Source: Chromatiales bacterium
GTDB taxonomy: Bacteria; Pseudomonadota; Gammaproteobacteria; Steroidobacterales; GCA-2729495
Direction: 5' to 3'
DNA length: 52,051 nt
NCBI GenBank assembly: GCA_002688175.1
Contig: NZCC01000035.1
Span: 1-52,051 of the forward strand
Shown here: one piece after another, positions 25,352 to 34,700 of the stretch
How positions within the stretch are numbered: the stretch's first letter is position 1
How the letters are laid out: each line of letters begins with the position of its first letter
Program-made: the position numbers and the translations under genes
The notes under the pieces: generated by a model
The model's input: only the letters and a program-made list of their open reading frames with translations
Database searches by the model: none
What the model was told of the DNA's origin: nothing

Positions 25352-26615
25352 GCCCGCTGGCAGGCGCTTTTACGGTTGGTACATCGCCGGCACCTGCCTG
25401 CTGATCTATTTCTTTACCAACGGCATGGCGCTGTTTGTGCCGCAGAACCTGTTTCCGCGCTTCATGGAAACGTTCAACGCTACCGAGGGCGAGGTCAGCC
25501 TGACGACCGGCCTGATGTTCGGTCTGACTGCGATCCTCGCACCATTTGCCGGCGTACTGATTGACCGGTTCGGGCCACTGCAAATTCTTCGCATAGGCAT
25601 CTGCATCATGGCGGTGTGTTTTGCGGCCTATCCCTTCGCTCAAACACTCACGCAACTGTACGTTCTGCACACCGGGCTCGCATTCGGCCTGGTACTGGGC
25701 GGCCTCCTCGCCAACGTCGTATTGCTGTCAAACTGGTTCGTCAGGCACCGCGGCACCGTTATTGGGCTGCTGACGGCGATGTCGAGCCTCGGCGGACTCA
25801 TACTGCCGAATGTGATCTCGCCGCTTGTCAATGATCCTCAGCTTGGTTGGCGCTGGGGCATGGGCGCATTGGCCATCACATTCTGGATCCTGGCTCTTCT
25901 GCCGAGCTTCCTGGTCCTGAAGCAACACCCGGCCGATATCAGCCAGGCGCCGGACGGTAGCCCGGTCGCAAGCTCAAGCCCCGCGGTTAACCCGACCCTG
26001 TTGGACGGCGTACCATTCAGTGCGGCCTTTCGCTCCCGAACACTCTGGGTACTAGCCATCGGCTCGGCCTGTCTGTGGTTCACGTTCCAGGCCATCAACA
26101 GCCAGGTCACGATCTTTCTCGAACTCGAGGCAGGTTTGACCCCACAGGATGCAACGCGGCTGTATACGATGATTTTCGGCTTCAGTGTGGCAGGCAAATT
26201 CCTGTTCGACGCACTCAGCGACCGGATGGCAAAACGCATGGTCATGCGCATCACCAGTGCCATGCTGCTGACAGGTTGCCTGAGCCTGTTCGCACTCGAT
26301 GGATCAACCGTCGGACTGACGACGAACCCACTGCAATTGACCTTATTCACGATCGTGTTCGGACTCGGTTACGGCGGTTCCTTCACGATGATCCAACTCG
26401 TTTGTATCGAAAGCTTCGGTCAGCGAGCACTCGGCAAAGTCCTTGGCATCATCATGTGCGTCGACAGCATCGGCGGTATGTTTGGTACCATCCTGACCGG
26501 CCAGTTGAAAACAACCACCGGTAGTTATCTCATCCCGTTTACGATCGTAGCCATTGTCGCCTTCGTCGCACTCATTAACATACTGTTGATTCGCCCGGTC
26601 GAACCCACCCGGTAA
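25335..26615 (+). CDS. MFS transporter, 12 TM
   Basis: About 426 residues with roughly 12 hydrophobic segments and MFS loop signatures: DRFGPLQILRIG after TM2 and FDALSDRMAKRM after TM8. It resembles the oxalate/formate antiporter and monocarboxylate group, but the substrate cannot be assigned. The start is uncertain: TTG at 25335 or GTG at 25341, both overlapping the end of the peptidase gene by 10-17 bp. The overlap suggests translational coupling with the M16 peptidase, so it might move peptidase products. That link is only a hypothesis. Confidence 0.9.
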   Translation: MSVTSEPAGRRFYGWYIAGTCLLIYFFTNGMALFVPQNLFPRFMETFNATEGEVSLTTGLMFGLTAILAPFAGVLIDRFGPLQILRIGICIMAVCFAAYPFAQTLTQLYVLHTGLAFGLVLGGLLANVVLLSNWFVRHRGTVIGLLTAMSSLGGLILPNVISPLVNDPQLGWRWGMGALAITFWILALLPSFLVLKQHPADISQAPDGSPVASSSPAVNPTLLDGVPFSAAFRSRTLWVLAIGSACLWFTFQAINSQVTIFLELEAGLTPQDATRLYTMIFGFSVAGKFLFDALSDRMAKRMVMRITSAMLLTGCLSLFALDGSTVGLTTNPLQLTLFTIVFGLGYGGSFTMIQLVCIESFGQRALGKVLGIIMCVDSIGGMFGTILTGQLKTTTGSYLIPFTIVAIVAFVALINILLIRPVEPTR

Positions 26616-26652
26616 GGGGCCGAATTCAGCACCAAAATGGACCTGTCCGGCT

Positions 26653-26684
26653 ACCCGGGCTGCATACCTGATCAGCATCCGGGT
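26653..26684. repeat. Inverted repeat downstream of the MFS gene
   Basis: ACCCGG plus GCTG (26653-26662) pairs with CAGC, a 2-base bulge, then CCGGGT (26673-26684), with a 10-base loop. It is a possible transcription end for the MFS gene, but lacks a clear T-run. Confidence 0.5.
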
Positions 26685-26717
26685 TCATTCCGCCTGGCAG
26701 GGAATGATCAGAATTTA

Positions 26718-26734
26718 CGGCTGAAGCCGCTCCC
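26718..26734 (-). repeat. REP-like element, GGAG head plus CGGCTTCAGCCG
   Basis: Read on the minus strand this is GGGAGCGGCTTCAGCCG: a GGAG tetranucleotide followed by a short imperfect palindrome. That is the form of REP elements mobilised by RAYT (TnpA_REP) proteins in gammaproteobacteria. No RAYT gene is in the window. Confidence 0.6.
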
Positions 26735-26831
26735 AAATCGCCAACCCTCTTGCATGACCCCTGCATCTATGCAAAATACCCTGAACCCACGGGTCGGCAA
26801 CGACCCCTTCATATAAATTCAGGACAATCTG

Positions 26832-27770
26832 ATGATCAGGGCGGATGTGCTCAGCAAACATTATGGCTCACTGGTGGCGGTCGACGGGATCTCATTCCAG
26901 GTGCAACCCGGCGAGGTACTGGGCTTTCTCGGACCCAACGGTGCCGGAAAATCTACCACGATGCGGATGTTCGCCGGCTTTGTACCGCCGACCTCGGGCA
27001 CTGCCGAGGTTTGCGGTTTCTCGATCGAAAAACAGCCCACCGAGGCAAAACGCCTGATCGGTTATCTGCCCGAAGGTGCGCCTTCGTACGGTGAGATGAC
27101 GCCCCGCAGTTTCCTGAACTTCATCGCCCGGATCCGGGGTCTGTCACGCCGCGAGACCGCTGTGCGCAGCGAGGACATGATCGAACGACTGAACCTTGCA
27201 CCGGTGCTCGACCAAAGCATCGAAACACTTTCAAAAGGCTTTAAACGCCGGGTCGGCATCGCCCAGGCAATTCTTCATGATCCACCGGTACTGATCATGG
27301 ACGAGCCGACCGATGGCCTGGATCCAAACCAGAAACATGAAGTGCGCCAACTGATCCAGTCAATGGCGGCCGATAAAATCATCGTAATCTCGACACATAT
27401 CCTTGAAGAAGTCGATGCAGTTTGTAATCGTGCAATCATCATCTCGCAAGGTCGAATTGTTGCGGATGAAACTCCCTCAACATTGATCAACCGTTCACGC
27501 TTCCATAATGCCGTGACACTGAAGCTTGACCGCAAGACTGATCTTGATGACATCACACAACAACTGCAGGACCTCAACGGGGTTGAACATATCGAGGTCA
27601 GCCACAAGACTTGCACAGTCACGGCATTTCCCAAGTCTGATGCATCCATCCTCAAAGGGATCACTGATCTCGCCGCTATAAAAGACTGGCCTATCGAACA
27701 ACTTAAGCTCGAATCAGGCCGACTCGACGAAGTGTTCCGAACCATCACGACCGCGGATGGTGCAGCGTGA
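26832..27770 (+). CDS. ABC transporter ATPase, GldA/ABC-2 type
   Basis: A 312-residue ATP-binding subunit with Walker A GPNGAGKST (34-42), signature LSKGFKRRVG (about 132) and Walker B VLIMDEPTDGLD (about 155). The C-terminal domain is that of ABC-2 exporters. It powers the permease encoded next, whose start overlaps its stop by 4 bp. The four-gene order (ATPase, ABC-2 permease, GldG-like, DUF4340) parallels the GldA-GldF-GldG gliding and export module, although in proteobacteria its role is uncertain. The start at 26832 follows a weak AGGA. Confidence 0.93.
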   Translation: MIRADVLSKHYGSLVAVDGISFQVQPGEVLGFLGPNGAGKSTTMRMFAGFVPPTSGTAEVCGFSIEKQPTEAKRLIGYLPEGAPSYGEMTPRSFLNFIARIRGLSRRETAVRSEDMIERLNLAPVLDQSIETLSKGFKRRVGIAQAILHDPPVLIMDEPTDGLDPNQKHEVRQLIQSMAADKIIVISTHILEEVDAVCNRAIIISQGRIVADETPSTLINRSRFHNAVTLKLDRKTDLDDITQQLQDLNGVEHIEVSHKTCTVTAFPKSDASILKGITDLAAIKDWPIEQLKLESGRLDEVFRTITTADGAA

Positions 27771-28501
27771 ACACAATCAAGATTATCGCTGCCCGGGAGT
27801 TACGCGGCTATTTCGCCACACCGCTGGCCTACGTCTTCATCGTGCTGTTCCTTGCCCTGATGGGCTTTCTGACCTTTTCCCTCGGCGGCTTCTACGACCG
27901 CGGGCAGGCCGACCTGATACCATTTTTTGGCTTCCACCCGTGGCTGTACCTGATTCTGATCCCGGCCATCTCAATGCGACTGTGGGCAGAAGAGCGGAAA
28001 TCAGGCAGCATCGAACTCTTGATGACGCTGCCGGTCACGATGTTCGAAGCGGTACTCGGCAAGTTTCTGGCTGCGTGGAGCTTTACAGCCGTCGCGCTGG
28101 CGCTGACATTCCCGATCTGGATAACGGTTAATTATCTCGGCGAACCGGACAACGGCGTCATTTTTGCCGCCTATATCGGCAGCCTGCTGATGGCCGGAGC
28201 ATTCCTCGCGATAGGTGCCTGTATCTCGGCAGCGAATCGTAACCAGGTTGTCGCATTCATTATTACCATAGTGATTTGCTTTATCTTTTTACTCAGTGGC
28301 TTCCAGCCGGTGCTGGATTTCTTTTCCGGTTGGGCACCACAACCCATGATCGATGCGATCGCATCTTTGAGTTTCCTGACGCATTTCAATGCGCTGAGCA
28401 AGGGGGTGCTGGACTTGAGAGATATTGTGTATTTCCTGCTGGTTATCGGTGCGTGGTTATATGCCAATACCATTATTCTCGACATGAAAAAGGCCGACTG
28501 A
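27767..28501 (+). CDS. ABC-2 type permease, GldF-like
   Basis: The 244-residue protein has about six TM segments, with ABC-2 family features (AARELRGYFATPLAYVFIVLF at the N-terminus and WAEERKSGSIELLMTLPVT after the second TM). It overlaps the ATPase gene by 4 bases and is followed after 1 bp by a GldG-like gene. Together they form the membrane channel of an exporter. The substrate is unknown. Confidence 0.93.
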   Translation: MNTIKIIAARELRGYFATPLAYVFIVLFLALMGFLTFSLGGFYDRGQADLIPFFGFHPWLYLILIPAISMRLWAEERKSGSIELLMTLPVTMFEAVLGKFLAAWSFTAVALALTFPIWITVNYLGEPDNGVIFAAYIGSLLMAGAFLAIGACISAANRNQVVAFIITIVICFIFLLSGFQPVLDFFSGWAPQPMIDAIASLSFLTHFNALSKGVLDLRDIVYFLLVIGAWLYANTIILDMKKAD

Positions 28502-28502
28502 C

Positions 28503-30404
28503 ATGAGCAACAGCAAAATGACGCTCGGCCGAGCGGGACTGGTAACCGTTGCCGCGATCTTCATCATCGCAGTAGCTGTGAGCAACACGATGTTTCGCGG
28601 CATGCGTCTCGATCTGACCGAGAACAGTCTGTACACACTGTCCGCCGGCACAAAGAATATTCTTGGCAATATTGGCGAACCCATTAACCTGTATTTTTTC
28701 TATTCCGACCGGGCAACAGCAGACATTTCGCAACTCAGAACATATGCCGGGCGAGTACGCGAGATGCTCGAGGAGTTTGTTGAGCAATCTGGCGGCCAGT
28801 TGCGGGTAACGGTGATTGACCCCTTGCCATTTTCCGAGGATGAAGATCAGGCTGCCGCGTTCGGTCTGCAGGCCATCTCACTGGGCGGTGCTGCAGATGC
28901 TGTCTATATGGGTATCGCCGGCACGAACAGCGTGGATGATGTAGAACGCATTACATTCCTGGACCCAGGCAAGGAAACCTTTCTCGAGTACGAGCTTGCC
29001 CGGCTGGTCGATACACTGGCTAACCCTCAGCGTCCCGTTGTAGGCCTGATCAGCGGGTTACCGATCAGGGGTAGTTTCGATCCGGCTACCCAGCGCAGAT
29101 CCGAACCATGGATTGTTATGACGCAGATCGAACAATTGTTCGATATCCGCGAGTTAACCGGCACGACGACCACGATCGACCCGGAGGTTAACGTGCTGTT
29201 CGTCGTACACCCAAAGGAGCTGCCCGACTCAACACTGTACGCCATCGATCAGTTCATCCTGAGTGGCGGGCGGGCGCTGTTAATGGTCGATCCGTATGCC
29301 GAAACCGACATACCGCCACAAGATCCGAACAATCCGGCCGCTGCGATGCTGGCCAGCCATGCATCTGACCTTAACCGTCTCATTGAAACCTGGGGCCTGT
29401 CGGTTACAACCGATGAATATATCGCCGATGAACGGTTCGCGTTGCGGGTTACCGGGTTCGATGCCCGGCCGGTTCGGCATATTGGCCTGCTCGGCATCGT
29501 CCAGACCGCTATCGACCGTACCGACATCGTCAGCGCCGAACTACGTAACCTGAATCTGGGCTATCCAGGATTCATTACGGTCGCCGCAGACACCCCCGTG
29601 GATATCATGCCGCTGATCACATCAAGTGATATGGCCGCACCACTCACTACAGGCGGGCTGGCCTTCATCCGTGACCCGGCACAGCTCCGTCAGGGCTTCG
29701 TACCAACCGGTCAGCAATACACCATGGCCGCACGCATTCAAGGCACAGTACCGAGTGCGTTTGCCGACGGGCCTCCTGATGGCTTTACGACTGGCGATCA
29801 TTCGGTTGAACACCTGAGCACATCGAATGGCCCGGTCAACGTCATTCTCATCGCCGACACTGATATTCTGACTGATCGGCTCTGGGCCCAGGTACAGAAC
29901 TTTTTCGGCCAGCGCATCTCGACGGCGTTTGCCGGCAACGGTGATTTCATCATCAACAGTCTCGACAACCTGACCGGTTCCGGAGACCTGATCAGTGTCC
30001 GTGCCCGGGCGACCTTCACGCGCCCGTTCACACGCGTGCAGGAGCTGCGGCTCGAAGCCGAGAGCCGCTTTCGGGAAACCGAGGAACGTTTGCAGCAGGA
30101 ACTTAGCGATGCCGAGACGAAACTCAGCGAGTTGCAGGCGAGCCGAAAAGATGTGAGCACAACCATCCTGTCACCCGAACAAGAGGCTGAACTACAGCGA
30201 TTTCAGGAACAACGGCTGCGAATTCGCAAGGAATTGCGCCAGGTGCAGCGCAACCTGGACCAGCAAATCGAAGATCTCGGTACCTGGCTCAAGGTTATCA
30301 ATATCGGTCTCGTACCGTTCGCGATCACAGTATTTAGTATCACACTGCTGTTGCTGCGCCGAAGTCGGCAGCGGAAAAATATTCTGCGCGGTAGCGGGGC
30401 CTGA
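28503..30404 (+). CDS. GldG-family ABC auxiliary membrane protein
   Basis: The 633-residue protein has an N-terminal TM (about 12-33), a large periplasmic domain of the GldG/ABC-auxiliary type (about 40-500, with NLYFFYSDR and VGLISGLPI), a coiled coil (about 515-590, rich in Glu/Arg/Gln) and a C-terminal TM near 600-620. It is always found with an ABC-2 permease in this family. The periplasmic domain may hold or chaperone substrate. It is spaced only 1-2 bp from both neighbours. Confidence 0.9.
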   Translation: MSNSKMTLGRAGLVTVAAIFIIAVAVSNTMFRGMRLDLTENSLYTLSAGTKNILGNIGEPINLYFFYSDRATADISQLRTYAGRVREMLEEFVEQSGGQLRVTVIDPLPFSEDEDQAAAFGLQAISLGGAADAVYMGIAGTNSVDDVERITFLDPGKETFLEYELARLVDTLANPQRPVVGLISGLPIRGSFDPATQRRSEPWIVMTQIEQLFDIRELTGTTTTIDPEVNVLFVVHPKELPDSTLYAIDQFILSGGRALLMVDPYAETDIPPQDPNNPAAAMLASHASDLNRLIETWGLSVTTDEYIADERFALRVTGFDARPVRHIGLLGIVQTAIDRTDIVSAELRNLNLGYPGFITVAADTPVDIMPLITSSDMAAPLTTGGLAFIRDPAQLRQGFVPTGQQYTMAARIQGTVPSAFADGPPDGFTTGDHSVEHLSTSNGPVNVILIADTDILTDRLWAQVQNFFGQRISTAFAGNGDFIINSLDNLTGSGDLISVRARATFTRPFTRVQELRLEAESRFRETEERLQQELSDAETKLSELQASRKDVSTTILSPEQEAELQRFQEQRLRIRKELRQVQRNLDQQIEDLGTWLKVINIGLVPFAITVFSITLLLLRRSRQRKNILRGSGA

Positions 30405-30406
30405 CA

Positions 30407-31414
30407 GTGAATCGTCGCACCTTCATTATTCTCCTGACGACTATTATCGTCATGAATTTGCTCCTGATCTTGAACCGCGACAACTTCGGGCGTGATGAGG
30501 CATCAGTAGTGCTTCCCGGACTCGACACCGTACTGAACGACATCACGAAGCTGACGATAAAAACCGCCGGCAATCAAACGGTTACGACGCTGATGCGCGG
30601 CACTGAACGCTGGACAGTCGCCGAACGTGGCAACTACCCGGCAGATGTCGGCAAAATTCGCCAGAATCTGATCGCACTGGCAAATGCGACGGTGATCGAA
30701 GAAAAAACTGCAGACCCGGCACTCTACGCCCGACTCGGCGTCGAGGATATTGCAGGTGAAGATGCCACCGGTATCGAACTCATCATCGACAGCTTGAACT
30801 CGTCATATCGTATTATTGTCGGTAAGACCGGCATCCGTGGCAGCCAGGCCTATGCGCGCATACCCGACTCAGATACCAGCCTGTTGATCGCGGCCAATCT
30901 TGAGCTCGGTTCCGAACCCACCGACTGGCTCGATCGCACACTCATTGATATTCCTTCGACTGATATTGTCCGGGTCACGACAACGCATCCGGATGGTGAA
31001 ACAGTAACCATCCAGAAGAACGGACCGGACGCCAGTAACTTCGAATTAGTCAACCAACCTGTCGATAACGAACTCACCACCCCCGGCGCAATCAATTCAA
31101 TCGGCTCGCTGCTCACCAGCCTTAGCTTCGATGATGTTTCGACACGTGCAAATGCCAGCCTGAATGACCATCGACCGATAGTAACCCGCTTCGTGACTTT
31201 TGCCGGACTCGTTATTATTGCGAATGTCCACTCAAGTGCAGATCAGAATTTTGTCAGTTTTGAATTCACGACGGACACTGAGGGTGAAGCATCCCGTGCC
31301 ACGGCATCCGCCGAAGCTGACGAACTCGATGCCCGTTACGGCAAATGGTTATTTATATTGCCGAGTTACAAACTCGAGCAATTGACCCGTCGCCAGGCAG
31401 ACCTGCTCAAGTAA
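30407..31414 (+). CDS. DUF4340 domain protein of the GldG cassette
   Basis: The 335-residue protein has an N-terminal TM (about 5-21, FIILLTTIIVMNLLLIL) and a periplasmic domain with the DUF4340 pattern (ITKLTIKTAGNQTVTTLMRG, WTVAERGNYPAD). It follows the GldG-like gene by 2 bp, so it is the last gene of the cassette. DUF4340 proteins usually accompany ABC-2/GldG pairs. Function is unknown but presumably a periplasmic partner of the exporter. Confidence 0.85.
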   Translation: MNRRTFIILLTTIIVMNLLLILNRDNFGRDEASVVLPGLDTVLNDITKLTIKTAGNQTVTTLMRGTERWTVAERGNYPADVGKIRQNLIALANATVIEEKTADPALYARLGVEDIAGEDATGIELIIDSLNSSYRIIVGKTGIRGSQAYARIPDSDTSLLIAANLELGSEPTDWLDRTLIDIPSTDIVRVTTTHPDGETVTIQKNGPDASNFELVNQPVDNELTTPGAINSIGSLLTSLSFDDVSTRANASLNDHRPIVTRFVTFAGLVIIANVHSSADQNFVSFEFTTDTEGEASRATASAEADELDARYGKWLFILPSYKLEQLTRRQADLLK

Positions 31415-31431
31415 CCCATACAACCCAATGC

Positions 31432-31448
31432 GGGAGCGACTTCCAGCC
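31432..31448 (+). repeat. Degenerate REP-like sequence
   Basis: The plus strand reads GGGAGCGACTTCCAGCC, resembling the element at 26718-26734 in head and spacing but with a weaker palindrome. The two are in opposite orientation and lie on either side of the ABC/GldG cassette. It may be chance. Confidence 0.35.
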
Positions 31449-31566
31449 ACAATTGAGCTTCTGGTCGGGGGTCACAACTGACAACCCAATCAATTTGATC
31501 TGCCTGTATCTATAGGCCTGAACGACCGTTTCTCTTAAACTAGGCCCCGCAACGGTCACAAAACTC

Positions 31567-33081
31567 ATGAAATCTGAATACTTACACAGAATCCTCACAG
31601 CACGTGTCTATGACGTTGCCATCGAGACACCGCTTGAACCAGCCATGCAACTGTCACAGCGGCTCGACAATAACGTGTTGTTCAAGCGTGAGGACCTGCA
31701 ATCTGTTTTTTCATTCAAACTCCGTGGCGCCTATAACAAGCTGATTCAGCTGCAACCGGCTGAGCTGGCTCGCGGCGTGATCTGCAGCTCGGCCGGCAAC
31801 CATGCACAGGGGGTTGCACTTGCTGCCCGGGAACTAGGCGTACGGTCTGTCATCGTCATGCCGGAATTAACCCCGACGATCAAGATTAATGCCGTCGAAT
31901 CACTCGGCGGGGAAATTATTCTGCATGGTGTAACCTATGATGATGCCTATGATCAGGCACTCAAAGTCGCAGATGAACAGCAGCTGACATTCATCCATCC
32001 GTTCGATGATCCGGAAGTCATTGCAGGCCAGGGCACGATCGGCATGGAGATTCACCGTCAACAGTCAGGAATGATCGACGCCATTTTCGTCCCTATCGGT
32101 GGCGGTGGTTTGATCGCCGGAATCGCCCTGTATATAAAATCACTGAGCCCGGACATAAAAATCATCGGTGTTGAGCCGGAAGATTCAGCCAGCATGGCTG
32201 CGGCGATTGAAGCCGGCCAACCGATCACGCTCAACGATGTAGGCACCTTTGCCGACGGCGTAGCAGTTCGTCGTGTCGGCGACGAAACATTCAGAATCTG
32301 CAGCCAGCTCATTGATGACATCATTATCGTTGACAATGATGAGATCTGTGCAGCGATTCAGGATATTTTTGAAGAGACGCGGGCAATCGTAGAACCGGCC
32401 GGCGCACTATCGGTTGCCGGCCTGAAACGTTATGTCAGCAAGACCGGTGTGACCGGGCAAACACTCGTAACAGTTAACTGTGGTGCAAATGTTAATTTTG
32501 ATCGGCTGCGCCATATTGCCGAGCGTGCCGCACTCGGCGAGCAGCGAGAAGCGCTGTTCGCTGTAGAAATACCTGAACAGCAGGGCAGCTTCATGGCATT
32601 CTGCAAGGCAATCGGCAAACGCAATATCACGGAATTTAACTACCGTTACCAGGATGCGAATGCAGCAAATATTTTTGTTGGCGTAGAACTGCGCCGCGGT
32701 AACGAGGAGCGTGAAGAAATTCTCACCTCACTCAAAAATGCCGGCTACCCGGTCATAGACATGACAGACAACGAGATGGCGAAACTGCATATCCGGCACA
32801 TGGTCGGTGGTCCGTCGCCAGGGATTGACCATGAACACCTGTATCGCTTCGAATTCCCGGAACGCCCCGGCGCGTTACTCGCTTTTCTGACTGCGATCGG
32901 CAATAACTGGAATATCAGCCTGTTCCATTATCGCAATCATGGTTCCGATTACGGTCGCCTGCTAGCCGGTGTACAGGTACCTGATGCTGAACTCGAACGC
33001 TTTCGTCAACATGTTGATGATCTCGGTTATCCGCACACGGACGAAAGCGACAATCCGGTCTACAAAATGTTCCTTGCGTGA
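31567..33081 (+). CDS. ilvA: Threonine ammonia-lyase, biosynthetic (threonine deaminase)
   Basis: The 504-residue enzyme converts threonine to 2-oxobutyrate, the first step of isoleucine synthesis. The PLP-binding Lys is K51 in SFKLRGAYNK, with FKREDLQ before it and SSAGNHAQG after. The serine/threonine-rich cofactor loop is VPIGGGGLIAGIA. Two C-terminal ACT-like regulatory domains (about 335-410 and 425-500) identify the long biosynthetic form, feedback-inhibited by isoleucine. No other ilv gene is adjacent. The 152 bp before it contain only the degenerate REP-like sequence and no clear promoter. Confidence 0.95.
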   Translation: MKSEYLHRILTARVYDVAIETPLEPAMQLSQRLDNNVLFKREDLQSVFSFKLRGAYNKLIQLQPAELARGVICSSAGNHAQGVALAARELGVRSVIVMPELTPTIKINAVESLGGEIILHGVTYDDAYDQALKVADEQQLTFIHPFDDPEVIAGQGTIGMEIHRQQSGMIDAIFVPIGGGGLIAGIALYIKSLSPDIKIIGVEPEDSASMAAAIEAGQPITLNDVGTFADGVAVRRVGDETFRICSQLIDDIIIVDNDEICAAIQDIFEETRAIVEPAGALSVAGLKRYVSKTGVTGQTLVTVNCGANVNFDRLRHIAERAALGEQREALFAVEIPEQQGSFMAFCKAIGKRNITEFNYRYQDANAANIFVGVELRRGNEEREEILTSLKNAGYPVIDMTDNEMAKLHIRHMVGGPSPGIDHEHLYRFEFPERPGALLAFLTAIGNNWNISLFHYRNHGSDYGRLLAGVQVPDAELERFRQHVDDLGYPHTDESDNPVYKMFLA

Positions 33082-33251
33082 AGAGACCCCAAGGATGCAG
33101 CCATGAAAGCGGCCATCATGTGTCTCTTAAATTCGTCTTTACCCGTGTTTCGCTCACCTATTTCTGATAGCGTAACGACAATTCATAAACCGCAGCGTGT
33201 TGCCCTTCCCATCAGGCTTGGTGTGGCGCCTGCATTACAGAGGATTCTTCG

Positions 33252-34073
33252 ATGAACGGTGACGGTAACCTGGCCCTGTTCTGTGACTTCGAAAATATCG
33301 CCCTTGGCGTACGCGACGCCAAATTTTCCAAGTTTAATATTCAGCGCGTCCTCGAACGACTCCTGATCAAAGGCAGTATCGTAGCCAAGAAAGCCTATTG
33401 TGACTGGGACCGGTACAAGGAATTCAAGGCCCCAATGCATGAAGCAGCATTTGAGCTGATCGAAATTCCACATGTACGCATGTCCGGCAAGAACTCGGCC
33501 GACATCCGAATGGTCGTCGATGCACTGGACCTGTGCTACACGAAGGAACATATCGATACTTTTGTCATCATCTCGGGTGATTCCGATTTCTCTCCACTGG
33601 TCAGCAAACTGCGCGAAAATGCCAAGACCGTTATCGGTATTGGCGTCAAAAATTCAACTTCAGACCTGCTGATGGGTAGTTGTGATGAATTTATTTACTA
33701 TGATGACCTCGTCGCCGAATCTACCGCACCGAAGCGGGCACGCCGCAGCAAATCCAGCACGAAAAAATCAGCCACAAAGGCTTCAACCGACAAGGCAAAG
33801 AAAACCAAGAGTCAGGATGACCCCGCCCAGCAAGCCATTGATCTTGTTATCGAAACAACTGAAGCACTGTATGCGGAACGCGGTGATCGTGCCAGGCTAT
33901 GGGGCTCAATGATCAAGCAGACACTCAAACGCCGCCGTCCCGGATTCAATGAGTCGTTTTATGGCTTCAGTTCATTCAGCGACGTACTGGAAGAAGCGCA
34001 GTCGCGTGGCTTGCTGGAACTGGAAATGGATGACCGCTCTGGCGGCTACATCATCCGTAAAGTCACCCGATAA
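33252..34073 (+). CDS. NYN/PIN-like nuclease domain protein with OST-HTH domain
   Basis: The 273-residue protein has an N-terminal NYN domain (about 5-145) with the conserved acidic residues in ALFCDFENIALG and IISGDSDFSPLV, expected of a metal-dependent RNase. A Lys/Ser-rich linker (about 155-190) leads to a C-terminal OST-HTH/LOTUS domain (about 195-270, GDRARLWGSMIKQTLKRRRPG). This LabA-like architecture suggests RNA binding and cleavage in the cytoplasm, but the targets are unknown. The ATG at 33252 follows GAGGATTC. Gaps before and after are short, and it converges on a thioesterase gene. Confidence 0.85.
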   Translation: MNGDGNLALFCDFENIALGVRDAKFSKFNIQRVLERLLIKGSIVAKKAYCDWDRYKEFKAPMHEAAFELIEIPHVRMSGKNSADIRMVVDALDLCYTKEHIDTFVIISGDSDFSPLVSKLRENAKTVIGIGVKNSTSDLLMGSCDEFIYYDDLVAESTAPKRARRSKSSTKKSATKASTDKAKKTKSQDDPAQQAIDLVIETTEALYAERGDRARLWGSMIKQTLKRRRPGFNESFYGFSSFSDVLEEAQSRGLLELEMDDRSGGYIIRKVTR

Positions 34074-34093
34074 CCGCCTGGAGCGGCCCGGAA

Positions 34094-34498
34094 TCAGTCA
34101 AGCTTTGTGATTGTGCCTTGAGCGACCGCAACCAGCGTTTCCTTATTTTCCTTAACAGCAGTTACCTTGCATTCACACACTGCCTGTCGTTTACCCAACG
34201 ACAGGACGGTCGAGCGGGCAATTAATTTCTGGCCCAGCGCCGGGCGAACAAAGTTTATTTTAAATTCTGCGGTAACAGAATCACCCAAAACAGATCCACC
34301 TGCATAGGTAAGGCAATTATCTGCAAGATAACTGATCACGCCTCCATGCACAAAACCATGCTGTTGTTTCAATTCATCCCGTACCAACAGGACAATCTCA
34401 GCATTCCCCTCTTCCATGGCAGTTAATTCAGCACCTATCAGGTTACTAAAGGGCTGGGCCAATAAAACAGTCTTTCCAAACTCAAGCAGATCACTCAT
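34094..34498 (-). CDS. PaaI-type hotdog-fold thioesterase
   Basis: The start at 34498 gives a 134-residue protein of normal PaaI length. The frame remains open a further 118 codons upstream, but that part has no domain character. The hotdog core motif HGFVHGGVISYLADNC (about 47-62) with HGG is typical of PaaI/YbgC-type acyl-CoA thioesterases. It may hydrolyse phenylacetyl-CoA-like or medium acyl-CoA substrates. It is convergent with the NYN gene, and no paa genes are adjacent. Confidence 0.85.
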   Translation of the reverse strand: MSDLLEFGKTVLLAQPFSNLIGAELTAMEEGNAEIVLLVRDELKQQHGFVHGGVISYLADNCLTYAGGSVLGDSVTAEFKINFVRPALGQKLIARSTVLSLGKRQAVCECKVTAVKENKETLVAVAQGTITKLD

Positions 34499-34700
34499 TA
34501 CGCTATCGCCTCTATAGCAAAATACGGTCTCACCGCCTCGTCTATAGTAGCCCTGCACAGGGACATTATCTGCACCACCTGCCCTTTCACCTGAAAACAC
34601 CACCAGACAGGCAGGTTTTGCCGAATCAGGACAGCAGCATCGTGAAACTATAAAATATTGAAATTGATAGATATTATTCTGTTTTTCCCTAGGAAATTCC

